Shown here piece by piece: positions 1 to 7,579 of a stretch of 10,526 bases of DNA (within the stretch, counting starts at the first letter, position 1; the number at the start of each line of letters is the position of its first letter). Origin of the DNA: Clostridium sp. (GTDB taxonomy: Bacteria; Bacillota_A; Clostridia; Lachnospirales; Lachnospiraceae). Both the position numbers and the translations under genes were made by a program. The DNA lies in NCBI GenBank assembly GCA_023666975.1, contig JAMPAW010000117.1, positions 1 through 10,526 on the forward strand. Reading direction: 5' to 3'. The notes beneath the pieces are model-generated. The model saw only the letters and a list, made by a program, of their open reading frames with translations, searched no databases and was not told the DNA's origin.

Positions 1-2094
1 TTCCTCCACTGCCTCTTCTATCTTCGGCTCGGCTACTCTTATCTCCGGTTCAACTGCTACTTCTTCCGGCTTAACTGGTTCCTCAAGACTCACCTCCGGT
101 TCAATTACCGTTTGCTCTGTTCTTGCAATGGATTCCTCAGGAACAATCTCATCAAAATCCACAACCTGTTCCTGCGCATAAATCACTTCCACAGTCAACG
201 GAATCTGATTATCCTTTCCGTCGATACTATCCAGATTTGTATCCTCAAGATCGGGTTCTCTATATTCTTCAAAGTCGAAATCCTCAACCTCAAATCCGTG
301 GTTGTCATAGCTTACCTTTGACTCAAATCCTCCGGAATCCTCTCCTGTATAAAATTCCTTGTTATCAATCATCTGCCGAAGCATACCGGCCGCATCCGGC
401 ATTGCCTCCTCCATTGTTTCGTCCACATCTGAATGAACAACAGAAATGAAGCCCAAAGACTCAAGCGGCTGTTCTTCCTCGTCCTGCATTTCTGCAAGAA
501 ACTTTTCTTTCAACTCGGTATAAGACTCTCCTGTATACGAAAGCCTTGTGCCATCGGCTTGCTCCTGTACAATTCGATTATTCTCATCTTCGTCATCATC
601 AGCAGTCGGTATTTCTTCTGATTTTTTACGCCTGCTTTTTGATTTTTTCTTTTCTTCCAGTTCGAGAGAAGCCTCCAAGGCTTCCAGTTCCAGTCTTTCC
701 TCCTCTTCCTTTCTCGCTTCTATATCTGCAATCTCCTCTTTGGACATTGCCTCCAATGAATCCGGAATCATCGCATCCAATTCCTCATTCATAATCACCT
801 GACCAACTGTCTTTTTGGGAGGTTCCAAAACACTTTCTATAATACCATCCATAATTTCCTCGGAGGTATCCACATCAGAATTCACAATCTGTTCTTCTTC
901 CGTCTGCTTAGTTCCTACTGCTTCACCAAGGGCATCTGTTGCCTTTTTCACATTGTCCATCACGGAATCAGCAACTGACTTTACCTGATTCTTTGCCTTA
1001 GTGGTGTCAATTTCCTTGACTGCCTGTGCAACCTGCTTGGCAGATTCCTTTATCTTTTCCTTGTCAATCTTTTTGGAAAGTAATTTTTCTAAAGCAGCTT
1101 CCCGCTCTTCTTTTATTTTTTGCTCTTCCCGCAAGATATCTTCTGTCTTTTCCTCGGAAGAAGATTCTGATTCTGTCTCAATATCTTCCGGTTTGTAATC
1201 CGGATTCATCAGCATTTCTGCTTCCCTGATAATATCCTGAACCGATTTTTCTCCCAGTTCTTCGTATTCATCAATATCGGATATGCTGCTTTCTGTAGAA
1301 TCGGCACCTTTTTTCTTGCGCTTCTTGTTTTTCTTCTCCTTTACCGGCCGTTGCTCCAAAGCGTCTTTATCCTCAGCCTCAACCATAATTCTTGCCTCAG
1401 GAGGATGCATCCGCAGATAATCTGCTTCTAACAGCTTTTCTTCTTCTCCAATCAAATCTACGAAAAGCTCTGCGTCCTCTTCTTGTTCCTCATGAGGATA
1501 AATATAAAACCACTTGTCAACGTCTAACTTATCATCTATATATTCTATAACAGGTTGTACAAAAATAGACTCCTTAAAATTCTCCAAAATATATCGGCTT
1601 TCATCTAATGCCTTATCCTTGCGGTCCATCTTGTCATATAACAGTACAGCCTCAAAATTCCATTTATCTTCAGGCATACGTTCCAGAATTGGCAGGAGAA
1701 TAGAAGCCAATTCCTTTATATCCGCTCCCTGTGCCTTTTTCATAATGTATTCGACATAATCTTTCTGTGTGTCCTCAGCACTGGAATTAAACAAATATTG
1801 TTCATAATATTTCTCTGCTTTTGTAAAATACCCTAATTCCAGATATAACTGAATCAATTCGTAAATAATACGATTCCCCTGCGGCGACATCTGATGAGCC
1901 TTCAGCAGTATCCTTCTACTGTCATAATAACGTTTGTTCTCTCTGAATATTTCTCCGCTAATCCTCAAAAACTGCGGATTAATAGACATATCCAAGTTCT
2001 GGGTATCTAAAATTTCCAGTGCTTCGGCAAATTTTTTTTCTTCTGCTAATTCTTTTATGCGATTAATACTGGATATACTAATTCCCGTACTCAC
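1..2094 (-). CDS. Large acidic protein with TPR-like N-terminus, C-terminus beyond window
   Basis: The frame is open for 698 codons from a GTG at 2094 to the left edge, so the C-terminus is missing. GTG is chosen because GAGGTG sits 6 bases upstream and no other start is well placed. Residues 10-200 are helical with TPR-like pairs, for example around 10-30, 40-70, 75-105 and 145-170. Residues 252-262 are very basic (KEKKNKKRKKK). Residues 270-698 are low-complexity and strongly Glu/Asp-rich, with an amphipathic Lys/Ala/Val helix at about 345-395, a charged coiled-coil-like stretch at 450-490 and a Pro-Glu repeat at 664-698. No signal peptide or membrane segment is visible. It starts 24 bases after the rhomboid gene's stop and is probably co-transcribed with it. 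TPRs usually mediate protein contacts. The specific function is not recognised; a scaffold role is inference. Confidence 0.85.
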   Translation of the reverse strand, partial: MSTGISISSINRIKELAEEKKFAEALEILDTQNLDMSINPQFLRISGEIFRENKRYYDSRRILLKAHQMSPQGNRIIYELIQLYLELGYFTKAEKYYEQYLFNSSAEDTQKDYVEYIMKKAQGADIKELASILLPILERMPEDKWNFEAVLLYDKMDRKDKALDESRYILENFKESIFVQPVIEYIDDKLDVDKWFYIYPHEEQEEDAELFVDLIGEEEKLLEADYLRMHPPEARIMVEAEDKDALEQRPVKEKKNKKRKKKGADSTESSISDIDEYEELGEKSVQDIIREAEMLMNPDYKPEDIETESESSSEEKTEDILREEQKIKEEREAALEKLLSKKIDKEKIKESAKQVAQAVKEIDTTKAKNQVKSVADSVMDNVKKATDALGEAVGTKQTEEEQIVNSDVDTSEEIMDGIIESVLEPPKKTVGQVIMNEELDAMIPDSLEAMSKEEIADIEARKEEEERLELEALEASLELEEKKKSKSRRKKSEEIPTADDDEDENNRIVQEQADGTRLSYTGESYTELKEKFLAEMQDEEEQPLESLGFISVVHSDVDETMEEAMPDAAGMLRQMIDNKEFYTGEDSGGFESKVSYDNHGFEVEDFDFEEYREPDLEDTNLDSIDGKDNQIPLTVEVIYAQEQVVDFDEIVPEESIARTEQTVIEPEVSLEEPVKPEEVAVEPEIRVAEPKIEEAVEE

Positions 2095-2118
2095 AAACTT
2101 CACCTCATAAAATATCAC

Positions 2119-3135
2119 TTATTCTAGTTTACCATAATATGAAATCTTTGACAATAAAAATCCGCCAATTATTCCGGTAAACAATCCTCCGATATGCGCT
2201 GCATTGTCAATTCCCACGGAAGTCATTCCTGAATATATGGTAAAAACGGTCAGCAACAGCAAGCGCTGCGGGGTCAGGTCTTCCCCTTGTTCACGTTTGA
2301 CAATAAGCACAATAAACAAAGCTCCCACTATGCCAAAAATTGCGCCCGATGCACCTGCACTGACAATTTCATCATTCTCCTGCGCATAATAAAACAGTGA
2401 TACGATATTGCCGATAATCCCTGACAACATATAAATAGCCAGATAAGCGACCTTACCTATCCTTTTTTCCAATTCACATCCTGCATAAGTCAATAATACC
2501 ATATTGCTAAATAAATGATTGAGCCCAAAATGAAGAAACATCGATGTGAAAAGCTGATACCATGCCCCCTCCTTCACCGTAGCCACAGACATCGCTCCCA
2601 TTTTCAGCATAATATCCGTATCATATACGGCCAGATAGCTATGATTCAAAATGACAACGGCCAAAAAGGCTAAGATATTCAGCACCACCAGTACTATATT
2701 TACCGGTGTCACGGTAAACGGCAGCTGTTCCCACCTCTTTACCCGCACCGGCTGCAGATTACCCAGACATGCATATAAGCCGTCAAAATCTGCCTGTTGA
2801 TTCTCGTAAACATATAATCTGCCCGTATCCGCAGCCACCAGCCACAGATTAGGAAATTGTTCAACCAGCAGCGATACATCATCTTCAAACATTCCGTCAG
2901 GAGTAATCAGTATATGCAATATTTCTACCGGTTTCTGGTACTTGTTCGCCAAAGTGAAATTTACCCGATTTTGAAGATGATGATAATTTTGTATTTGGAC
3001 ACCGGTCCGAAAGGGTATTATTGTGACTGCATATACAGCCTGCTCATCTTCACGAACCATGATGCCGGAATTTTCCTGTTCCAAAGGCTGGTATCCGTGT
3101 TGAGACAAAATTTGCTTCAGTTGATATCTCACCAT
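2119..3135 (-). CDS. Rhomboid family intramembrane serine protease
   Basis: A 338-residue membrane protein. Residues 1-140 form a soluble N-terminal domain of unknown role, and six or so hydrophobic segments follow from about 145 (145-163, 192-215, 228-250, 258-279, 291-305, 312-329). Rhomboid hallmarks are all present: the oxyanion-loop motif H202-x3-N206-H207, the nucleophile in GASG (Ser263) and the catalytic His314 in AAHIGG. The family cleaves transmembrane segments of other proteins within the membrane. The ATG at 3135 is preferred because GGGAGG lies 4 bases upstream; the frame stays open to an upstream TTG at 3222, but that has no ribosome binding site. The gene is followed by the acidic TPR-like protein, which may be a partner. 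The substrate cannot be read from the sequence. Confidence 0.93.
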   Translation of the reverse strand: MVRYQLKQILSQHGYQPLEQENSGIMVREDEQAVYAVTIIPFRTGVQIQNYHHLQNRVNFTLANKYQKPVEILHILITPDGMFEDDVSLLVEQFPNLWLVAADTGRLYVYENQQADFDGLYACLGNLQPVRVKRWEQLPFTVTPVNIVLVVLNILAFLAVVILNHSYLAVYDTDIMLKMGAMSVATVKEGAWYQLFTSMFLHFGLNHLFSNMVLLTYAGCELEKRIGKVAYLAIYMLSGIIGNIVSLFYYAQENDEIVSAGASGAIFGIVGALFIVLIVKREQGEDLTPQRLLLLTVFTIYSGMTSVGIDNAAHIGGLFTGIIGGFLLSKISYYGKLE

Positions 3136-3301
3136 TATCCCTCCCGGTGCTTGCCAAAATATAGCGAAAAAGGAAAGTGACTGAACCCATTTCAGCCACC
3201 TTCCGCATTCATCTCCCACCAAAACATATCGTATGCCAGATTATTACTATACTCGCAAACGAAATTAATTGCCGGATTCAATATTTCGCTGCGGTATATG
3301 C

Positions 3302-3344
3302 AGTTAAACTAAGCATTTGCCTTCAGCAAATACTAAGGTTAACT
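3302..3344. repeat. 43-base imperfect dyad (long hairpin)
   Basis: The two halves are symmetric about base 3323. AGTTAA (3302-3307) pairs with TTAACT (3339-3344), and ATTTGC (3315-3320) pairs with GCAAAT (3326-3331), around the loop CTTCA. Between the two blocks are two further 2-bp pairings separated by single mismatches. Neither side has a T-run, so it does not look like an intrinsic terminator. It lies between the zinc-ribbon gene and the rhomboid gene. It could be an operator, an mRNA-processing hairpin or a small dispersed repeat. Confidence 0.7.
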
Positions 3345-3371
3345 AGTATAACAGATGATTGGTCATTGAAT
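3345..3371 (-). promoter_or_regulatory. Possible extended -10 promoter for the rhomboid gene
   Basis: On the minus strand TATACT (3350-3345) is preceded by TGT, giving an extended -10 element. The matching -35 is poor (ATTCAA-like, with short spacing). A start about 7 bases downstream would fall inside the adjacent 43-base dyad, which would then act as an operator or a 5'-end hairpin. The 5' UTR would be about 200 bases. This is an inference from motif match only. Confidence 0.35.
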
Positions 3372-3399
3372 ATCGGTTAGTTTATCCGCTTCTCATCTA

Positions 3400-4500
3400 T
3401 CAGCCTTCAAACACCTTTAATACCTTCTCTAATACCGTCTCTGTCATATCGCCTCTTGTCTTCTCATACTGCAGTCCAGATTCCATAATCTCCAGTAATT
3501 CCATACGATATTTGGCATCAATGGAACCCTGCTTGATGTACACCATCAAAACATCTTTCATTGCAGATACATCTGGCAAGCCTTTCATTTTATTGCACAT
3601 TTCTTCATAGTTAAAGCCTACATTGCTTCTCAGTTCTTCTTCTTTTCTTCCGCAGATTGCACATTCCTCATCACCGGCAGCATTGATATAGCCGCAATTG
3701 CACAGCCATGTTGTTCCGTCTGATTTGTAACGCTCCACTGCATCCTTTCCGCGCTTCTCCTTCAGTCCCTCGAATGCTCTCTTTGACAGTGTAACATCAA
3801 TCGGGTCTGCATCCGGAGCAAATACGCCTTTAGCAGTTACATATTTTTTGACATAGACCTTAACATCTTTAATTAATGGAATATCCTTCATCGGCAGCTT
3901 GCACTCGACAAAATCTGCCTCCAGCTTAGTTACATTATTCCTCTCAAACACAAAATCTATTCCCTGCAGCAAAAGTTTCTCTTCATAGAAGCTGGTCAGT
4001 TCCACATCACAGCGGACGGCTTTCACTTCGTCCTGATTATAATTATAGAATACCGGTGCAATCTTCACTACACCATCTTCTCCTGCCAGTGTAACCTCCA
4101 CAGGTCTCGGCATCAACATGTTATAATAATTGCTGACATAAATTTTGGAGGTAACCACCTTATGAATGGACTCCTTCTTGCGAATCACCACAGCAGTTCC
4201 CGAAGCAACCGTACCTACTGCATTATTGGAAAAGCCTGCATAATTCAAATCAACACCGATAATGGCATTTGCCCCTCTCTTCTTCGCAACCTTAAGCAAA
4301 TTATCTATCGCATTCTCGCTGGCACTCTCCAGCTTATTCGTAAAAGCGGTACTCTCCTGAGCTGTCCACTCGGCAAGATTTGAAGATAACTCCTTGAGGA
4401 AATTAGAACTCAATGCAATCTGACCATTGACAAATCCGAGATATTCTACAATCTCATAGCCCTCAAAACCATTTCCTGTTGTTAATTTGATTTCTCCCAT
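3400..4500 (-). CDS. YbjQ/UPF0145-like domain protein with RanBP2-type zinc ribbon
   Basis: 366 residues; ATG at 4500 with GGGAGG 8 bases upstream. Residues 1-108 match the YbjQ (UPF0145, 'putative heavy-metal-binding') domain. Supporting features are the opening GYEIVEYLGFVNGQI and the block ENAIDNLLKVAKKRGANAII followed by GVDLNY. Residues 110-245 are a beta-rich region that I do not recognise. Residues 265-283 form a zinc ribbon W-x-C-x-C-x3-N-x6-C-x2-C (Trp265, Cys267, Cys269, Asn273, Cys280, Cys283), close to the RanBP2 pattern. A helical tail follows (295-366). There is no signal peptide or membrane helix, so it is probably cytosolic. YbjQ domains are oligomeric with no settled function, so the metal-binding label should be treated with care. 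It is transcribed alone from a good promoter and is divergent from the amidohydrolase. Confidence 0.88.
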   Translation of the reverse strand: MGEIKLTTGNGFEGYEIVEYLGFVNGQIALSSNFLKELSSNLAEWTAQESTAFTNKLESASENAIDNLLKVAKKRGANAIIGVDLNYAGFSNNAVGTVASGTAVVIRKKESIHKVVTSKIYVSNYYNMLMPRPVEVTLAGEDGVVKIAPVFYNYNQDEVKAVRCDVELTSFYEEKLLLQGIDFVFERNNVTKLEADFVECKLPMKDIPLIKDVKVYVKKYVTAKGVFAPDADPIDVTLSKRAFEGLKEKRGKDAVERYKSDGTTWLCNCGYINAAGDEECAICGRKEEELRSNVGFNYEEMCNKMKGLPDVSAMKDVLMVYIKQGSIDAKYRMELLEIMESGLQYEKTRGDMTETVLEKVLKVFEG

Positions 4501-4581
4501 ATAAATATCCTCCCAAAAATATTATGTTCTACTTTTAACAGTGCCCGCCAATTCGTCCTGCCGCACTCGCTTAATGTATCC

Positions 4582-4609
4582 ATTATACCACATTCAAGTT
4601 GATTCTCAA
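4582..4609 (-). promoter_or_regulatory. Sigma-A type promoter of the YbjQ-like gene
   Basis: On the minus strand the -35 is TTGAGA (4609-4604), the spacer is 16 bases and the -10 is a perfect TATAAT (4587-4582). Transcription would start near 4575, leaving a 5' UTR of about 75 bases before the ATG at 4500. The AT-rich block directly upstream could serve as an UP element. Confidence 0.75.
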
Positions 4610-4692
4610 GCATTTTTTATATATTTTATGTGTTTTTTTATTATTTTTTGTATATTTTTAACTAATTTCTGTCATTTTCTATTACCGCTTAT
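4610..4692. other. AT-rich tract between divergent promoters
   Basis: About 80 bases made almost only of A and T, with several T-runs of 4-7 on the plus strand. It lies directly upstream of the minus-strand -35 and just upstream of the plus-strand -10. It contains no reading frame of interest. The likely role is curved DNA or an UP element shared by both promoters. Confidence 0.5.
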
Positions 4693-4699
4693 GTTTTTT

Positions 4700-4708
4700 T
4701 GATATACT
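4700..4708 (+). promoter_or_regulatory. Extended -10 promoter of the amidohydrolase gene
   Basis: TGATATACT supplies an extended -10 (TG-n-TATACT at 4703-4708). No convincing -35 exists (TATTAC-like at best), which is typical of extended -10 promoters. The start would be near 4715, giving a leader of about 75 bases that includes a small dyad with arms TTATCGG (4721-4727) and CCGGATAA (4738-4745), pairing with one bulged G. Confidence 0.5.
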
Positions 4709-4789
4709 AAAACATATTGCTTATCGGCAAAAATATACCGGATAAAGTCCATTCTATTCCGACATCATACAGGAGGTTTTACGAATACG

Positions 4790-5626
4790 ATGATTATTGA
4801 TTTTCACACCCATATTTTCCCAGACAAGATTGCTGCTCAGACGATAAAAACACTGGCCGCACAGGCCGGCACAAAGGCTTTTTGTGACGGAACGCTTTCC
4901 AGCCTGCTTTCCTCGATGGAACGAAGCGGTGTCGACTACAGTGTCGTGCTGCCAGTAGTGACAAAGCCCTCACAGTTTGAGTCTGTCAACCGCTTTGCCG
5001 CATCCATAAATAACACGAACGGGATTATCTCGTTCGGCGGCATACACCCTGACAACGACAACATTTCCGAAAAGCTTGAATATATTCAATCGCTGGGATT
5101 AAAAGGAATTAAATTACACCCGGATTACCAAGGCGGTTATATCGACGACAGCCGCTATATCCGGATAATCAGAGAATGTCTCCGGCTTGACCTCTGCTGT
5201 CTGATACATGCCGGTTTAGATGTGGGTTATCCCACACCGATTCACTGTCCACCGGACCGTATTTATCGGATGCTCAGCGAAGTGCTTTCCGAAAACCAGA
5301 AAGCAAGCCAGACGTCTGACTCTGCCAGCAAAGCTTCGAAAATTATTCTTGCCCATATGGGCGGTTATCTCCAATGGCGTCTGGTGGAGGAGCTGCTTGC
5401 AGGACAGCCCGTTTATTTTGACCTTGCATTTTGCAACGGAAAAATTGAAACCACACAGTTACTCCGTATCATCAAAAAGCACGGTTCCCACCGCATCCTT
5501 TATGCAACCGATTCGCCATGGGCAGACCAGAAGGAAATGATAGATTATGTAAGAAAACTTCCTCTTACTGACGAGGAAATTGACAACATACTTTACCGAA
5601 ACGCGGCAAAGCTGCTGGATTTATAA
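4790..5626 (+). CDS. TIM-barrel amidohydrolase (Amidohydro_2 type)
   Basis: 278 residues, resembling the amidohydrolase-related family PF04909, metal-dependent (beta/alpha)8 hydrolases or decarboxylases. Visible metal and active-site motifs are DFHTH near the N-terminus (His6, His8), IKLHP (Lys108, His110), CLIHAG (His140), LAHMGG (His189) and YATDSPW (Asp241), in the order expected along the barrel. There is no signal peptide, so it is cytosolic. The ATG at 4790 is the only in-frame start near the AGGAGG at 4771-4776, but the 13-base spacing is unusually long. The gene stands alone, divergent from the YbjQ-like gene and convergent with folA. The substrate is not deducible; the family includes carboxylate decarboxylases and lactone or amide hydrolases. 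Confidence 0.9.
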   Translation: MIIDFHTHIFPDKIAAQTIKTLAAQAGTKAFCDGTLSSLLSSMERSGVDYSVVLPVVTKPSQFESVNRFAASINNTNGIISFGGIHPDNDNISEKLEYIQSLGLKGIKLHPDYQGGYIDDSRYIRIIRECLRLDLCCLIHAGLDVGYPTPIHCPPDRIYRMLSEVLSENQKASQTSDSASKASKIILAHMGGYLQWRLVEELLAGQPVYFDLAFCNGKIETTQLLRIIKKHGSHRILYATDSPWADQKEMIDYVRKLPLTDEEIDNILYRNAAKLLDL

Positions 5627-5630
5627 ACAG

Positions 5631-5662
5631 GCGGCCACCAAGCAATATCTGCATGGTGCCGC
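5631..5662. terminator. Hairpin between convergent stop codons, possible bidirectional terminator
   Basis: Arms GCGGCCACCA (5631-5640) and TGGTGCCGC (5654-5662) pair over 9 bp with one bulged C, around a 13-base loop. The hairpin exactly fills the space between the amidohydrolase stop and the folA stop. There is no clear T-run on either side, so termination is inferred from position and the GC-rich stem. Confidence 0.5.
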
Positions 5663-6178
5663 TTAATCGCTTTCATTCAACGGCTTAGGATTTCTATTCT
5701 CATATTTGTGGAAATAGTATTCCAAATCAAAATAGGTATGTTCGTCACTGTCACCTACCAATTCCCAATCATCATGCTTGTCCAGATTGGGAAAATACTT
5801 ATCCGCCTGATAGCGGTAATGAATCTTTGTCACATGGGCAACATCACAATATTCATAAAGCATGCGATATACACTCTCTCCTCCGATGACAAAAATATCA
5901 TCACTGTCGTACTGTCCAAGTTCACGAAACAGTTCCTCCTTAGAGTGCACTACTACAGCATCTTTTACCGTGTAATCCGGATTCGCCGACAGCACAATGT
6001 TTTTCCTCCCCTTCAGTGGAAACCCGTTCGGAAATTCCGCCAGCGTCTTTCTTCCAAGCACAACAACATGTCCCATAGTGATTTCACGAAAAAATTTATG
6101 GTCTTCGGGAATCCGCACCAAAAGCTTGCTGCCATTACCGATTGCCCAATTATCATCTACTGCTACAATTAACTGCAT
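5663..6178 (-). CDS. folA: Dihydrofolate reductase
   Basis: 171 residues, a normal length for bacterial DHFR. It reduces dihydrofolate to tetrahydrofolate with NADPH. Visible signatures are the N-terminal AVDDNWAIG, the active-site segment IPEDHKFF with the catalytic acid Asp26, the NADPH-binding GRKT (43-46), FVIGGESVYRMLY, and the VTKIH strand. The Trp that usually precedes the active-site Pro-x-Asp (Trp22 in E. coli) is Val21 here; I recall this in clostridial DHFRs, but it departs from the textbook pattern. The gene begins 10 bases after the thyA stop, with AAGGAGG overlapping that stop region, so it is translated from the same mRNA. ThyA makes dihydrofolate and FolA recycles it. Confidence 0.95.
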   Translation of the reverse strand: MQLIVAVDDNWAIGNGSKLLVRIPEDHKFFREITMGHVVVLGRKTLAEFPNGFPLKGRKNIVLSANPDYTVKDAVVVHSKEELFRELGQYDSDDIFVIGGESVYRMLYEYCDVAHVTKIHYRYQADKYFPNLDKHDDWELVGDSDEHTYFDLEYYFHKYENRNPKPLNESD

Positions 6179-6188
6179 ATTTTCCTCC

Positions 6189-7037
6189 TTACACCGCCAC
6201 CGGAATATTTTCTATCTGCGGTCCTGCCTGATAGTCTTCAATTCGGATATCATCGGTCGTAAACTGATAGAAATCCTTTATCTCCGGATTCAACGTCACC
6301 TTTGGCGCCGGATAGACAGGTCTTGCAATCAGCTCCTTTACGATATCAATATGCCGGTCATAAATATGGGCATCCGCAATCACATGGACAAGCTCCCCTG
6401 CCTCCATATCACAAACCTGCGCCAGCATATAAACCAATACCGCATATTGTACCACATTCCAGTTATTTGCCGTCAAAATATCCTGCGACCGCTGATTCAA
6501 TATCGCATTTAACGTGAGCTTGTCATGCCCTGCTTTCTTCGTTACATTAAAGGTCATGCTGTATGCACACGGATACAGATTCATTTCGTGCAAATCCTGA
6601 TGAACATAGAGATTCGTCATAATCCTCCTGCTGTACGGATTATTTTTCAAATCATAAATCACACGGTCCACCTGATCCATCATGCCTTCCTGATACTGGT
6701 GCTTTACCCCCATCTGATATCCATACGCCTTGCCAATGGAGCCATTTTCATCTGCCCATTCGTCCCACACATGGCTTTTCAAATCATGAATGTTATTGGA
6801 TTTCTTCTGCCAAATCCAGAGCAGCTCATCGACCGCAGACTTGATATAGGTTTTGCGCAGAGTAATTGCCGGAAATTCCTTTGATAAATCATAGCGGTTT
6901 ACCACGCCAAACTGTTTGATTGTATAGGCAAAACTTCCGTCCTCCCATTTCGGCCTTACCTTTTCTCCTTCTGTACTATATCCATTTTCTATGATATCCG
7001 TACACATATGAATAAATAATTTGTCTGCGTAACTCAT
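6189..7037 (-). CDS. thyA: Thymidylate synthase (Bacillus ThyA-like)
   Basis: 282 residues. It methylates dUMP to dTMP using methylene-tetrahydrofolate and releases dihydrofolate. Features are the phosphate-binding Arg pair in YSRRIM (137-138), the nucleophile Cys157 in YPCAYSM, RSQD (183-186), the dUMP-binding Asn194 in WNVVQYAVL, and His224/Tyr226 in DAHIYDRHID. The PCAY context in place of PPCH, the ELLWIW block and the DFYQFTTDD block resemble B. subtilis ThyA (about 280 residues) more than E. coli ThyA (264). The ATG at 7037 is chosen for its AGGAG 7 bases upstream; the frame is open to 7091 but with no ribosome site. The start overlaps the stop of a 53-codon ORF as ATGA, and folA follows. 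Confidence 0.95.
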   Translation of the reverse strand: MSYADKLFIHMCTDIIENGYSTEGEKVRPKWEDGSFAYTIKQFGVVNRYDLSKEFPAITLRKTYIKSAVDELLWIWQKKSNNIHDLKSHVWDEWADENGSIGKAYGYQMGVKHQYQEGMMDQVDRVIYDLKNNPYSRRIMTNLYVHQDLHEMNLYPCAYSMTFNVTKKAGHDKLTLNAILNQRSQDILTANNWNVVQYAVLVYMLAQVCDMEAGELVHVIADAHIYDRHIDIVKELIARPVYPAPKVTLNPEIKDFYQFTTDDIRIEDYQAGPQIENIPVAV

Positions 7038-7195
7038 CTTAATACTCCTAATTTTATTTTCTGCAAAAACATTTCTGCGGTGATTTGCCAATATGTACAG
7101 CAGGCATTCCCCGCTTCTTCATTCAACAGCGTGAACAAAAACCAATTGCCAAAATCCAGTTGTAAAAAACTTAAGATTGGCTCATGGTGATTCAT
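7034..7195 (-). CDS. Small ORF (53 aa) filling the gap before thyA
   Basis: An unrecognised 53-residue frame beginning MNHHEPILSFLQLDF and ending QKIKLGVLR. Its ATG (7195-7193) directly abuts the TGA of the preceding membrane-protein gene, and its TGA overlaps the thyA ATG as ATGA. Translational coupling at both ends, with no leftover bases, is what a real operon member would show. A GGAGGGG lies about 11 bases upstream, inside the previous gene's last codons. The product has a hydrophobic stretch (8-24) and a Cys-Cys pair (32-33). Against it: no known family, and a frame of this length can arise by chance. It could equally be just a leader for thyA. Confidence 0.42.
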   Translation of the reverse strand: MNHHEPILSFLQLDFGNWFLFTLLNEEAGNACCTYWQITAEMFLQKIKLGVLR

Positions 7196-7573
7196 TCAGG
7201 GAAAATCCCCTCCCAGCAAAAGGTTAATTCCCAGAAACACACAGCCTGATAAAAAGAGGCAGCCGACAGAGCAGGCAGTCAATACAAATACTTTCAGCCA
7301 GAAAAATCCGTAAATTTTATTATCCCTTATCCCTGTTTTTTTAACTGCAGATAATTTATACAGCCAAAACAGCCCTGCAAAGGACAACACAAAATAGACA
7401 ACCAATGCAGCATATTCCAAGCCCCAAAAAAAGAAAAACCAGCACAAGGTTCCAACTATGGTGGACATCAAAATGAATGATACCAATATTTTGATAAAAT
7501 GATTCTTTTGAAGATAATCTGCAACCCAGCCCAGATGATACCATTTCATAATCAGGTCTTCTTTCTTATTCAA
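7196..7573 (-). CDS. Small integral membrane protein, unknown function
   Basis: 125 residues from a TTG at 7573, which has AGGA 4 bases upstream overlapping the previous gene's TAG; an ATG at 7549 would give 117 residues but has a weak ribosome site. The protein has three hydrophobic segments at about 27-50, 53-73 and 92-119, the first very rich in Trp and Phe (CWFFFFWG), with a short basic loop (KLSAVKKTGIRDNK) between the second and third. I recognise no family. It begins 6 bases after the putative metalloprotease gene and ends directly against a small ORF leading into thyA, so it is almost certainly co-transcribed with them. Any link with the protease is inference. Confidence 0.75.
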   Translation of the reverse strand: MNKKEDLIMKWYHLGWVADYLQKNHFIKILVSFILMSTIVGTLCWFFFFWGLEYAALVVYFVLSFAGLFWLYKLSAVKKTGIRDNKIYGFFWLKVFVLTACSVGCLFLSGCVFLGINLLLGGDFP

Positions 7574-7579
7574 ACATTC

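Noticed and set aside
123..1759. Several plus-strand frames across the first 1.8 kb
   Set aside because: They are antisense to the continuous 698-codon acidic frame; their Ser/Phe/Pro-rich translations are what Glu-rich coding gives on the other strand.
3136..3222. 29-residue N-terminal extension of the rhomboid protein from TTG 3222
   Set aside because: No ribosome site at the TTG, whereas the ATG at 3135 follows GGGAGG.
5708..6512. Plus-strand frames opposite folA and thyA
   Set aside because: Antisense to two genes with clear catalytic motifs; no ribosome sites or recognisable domains.
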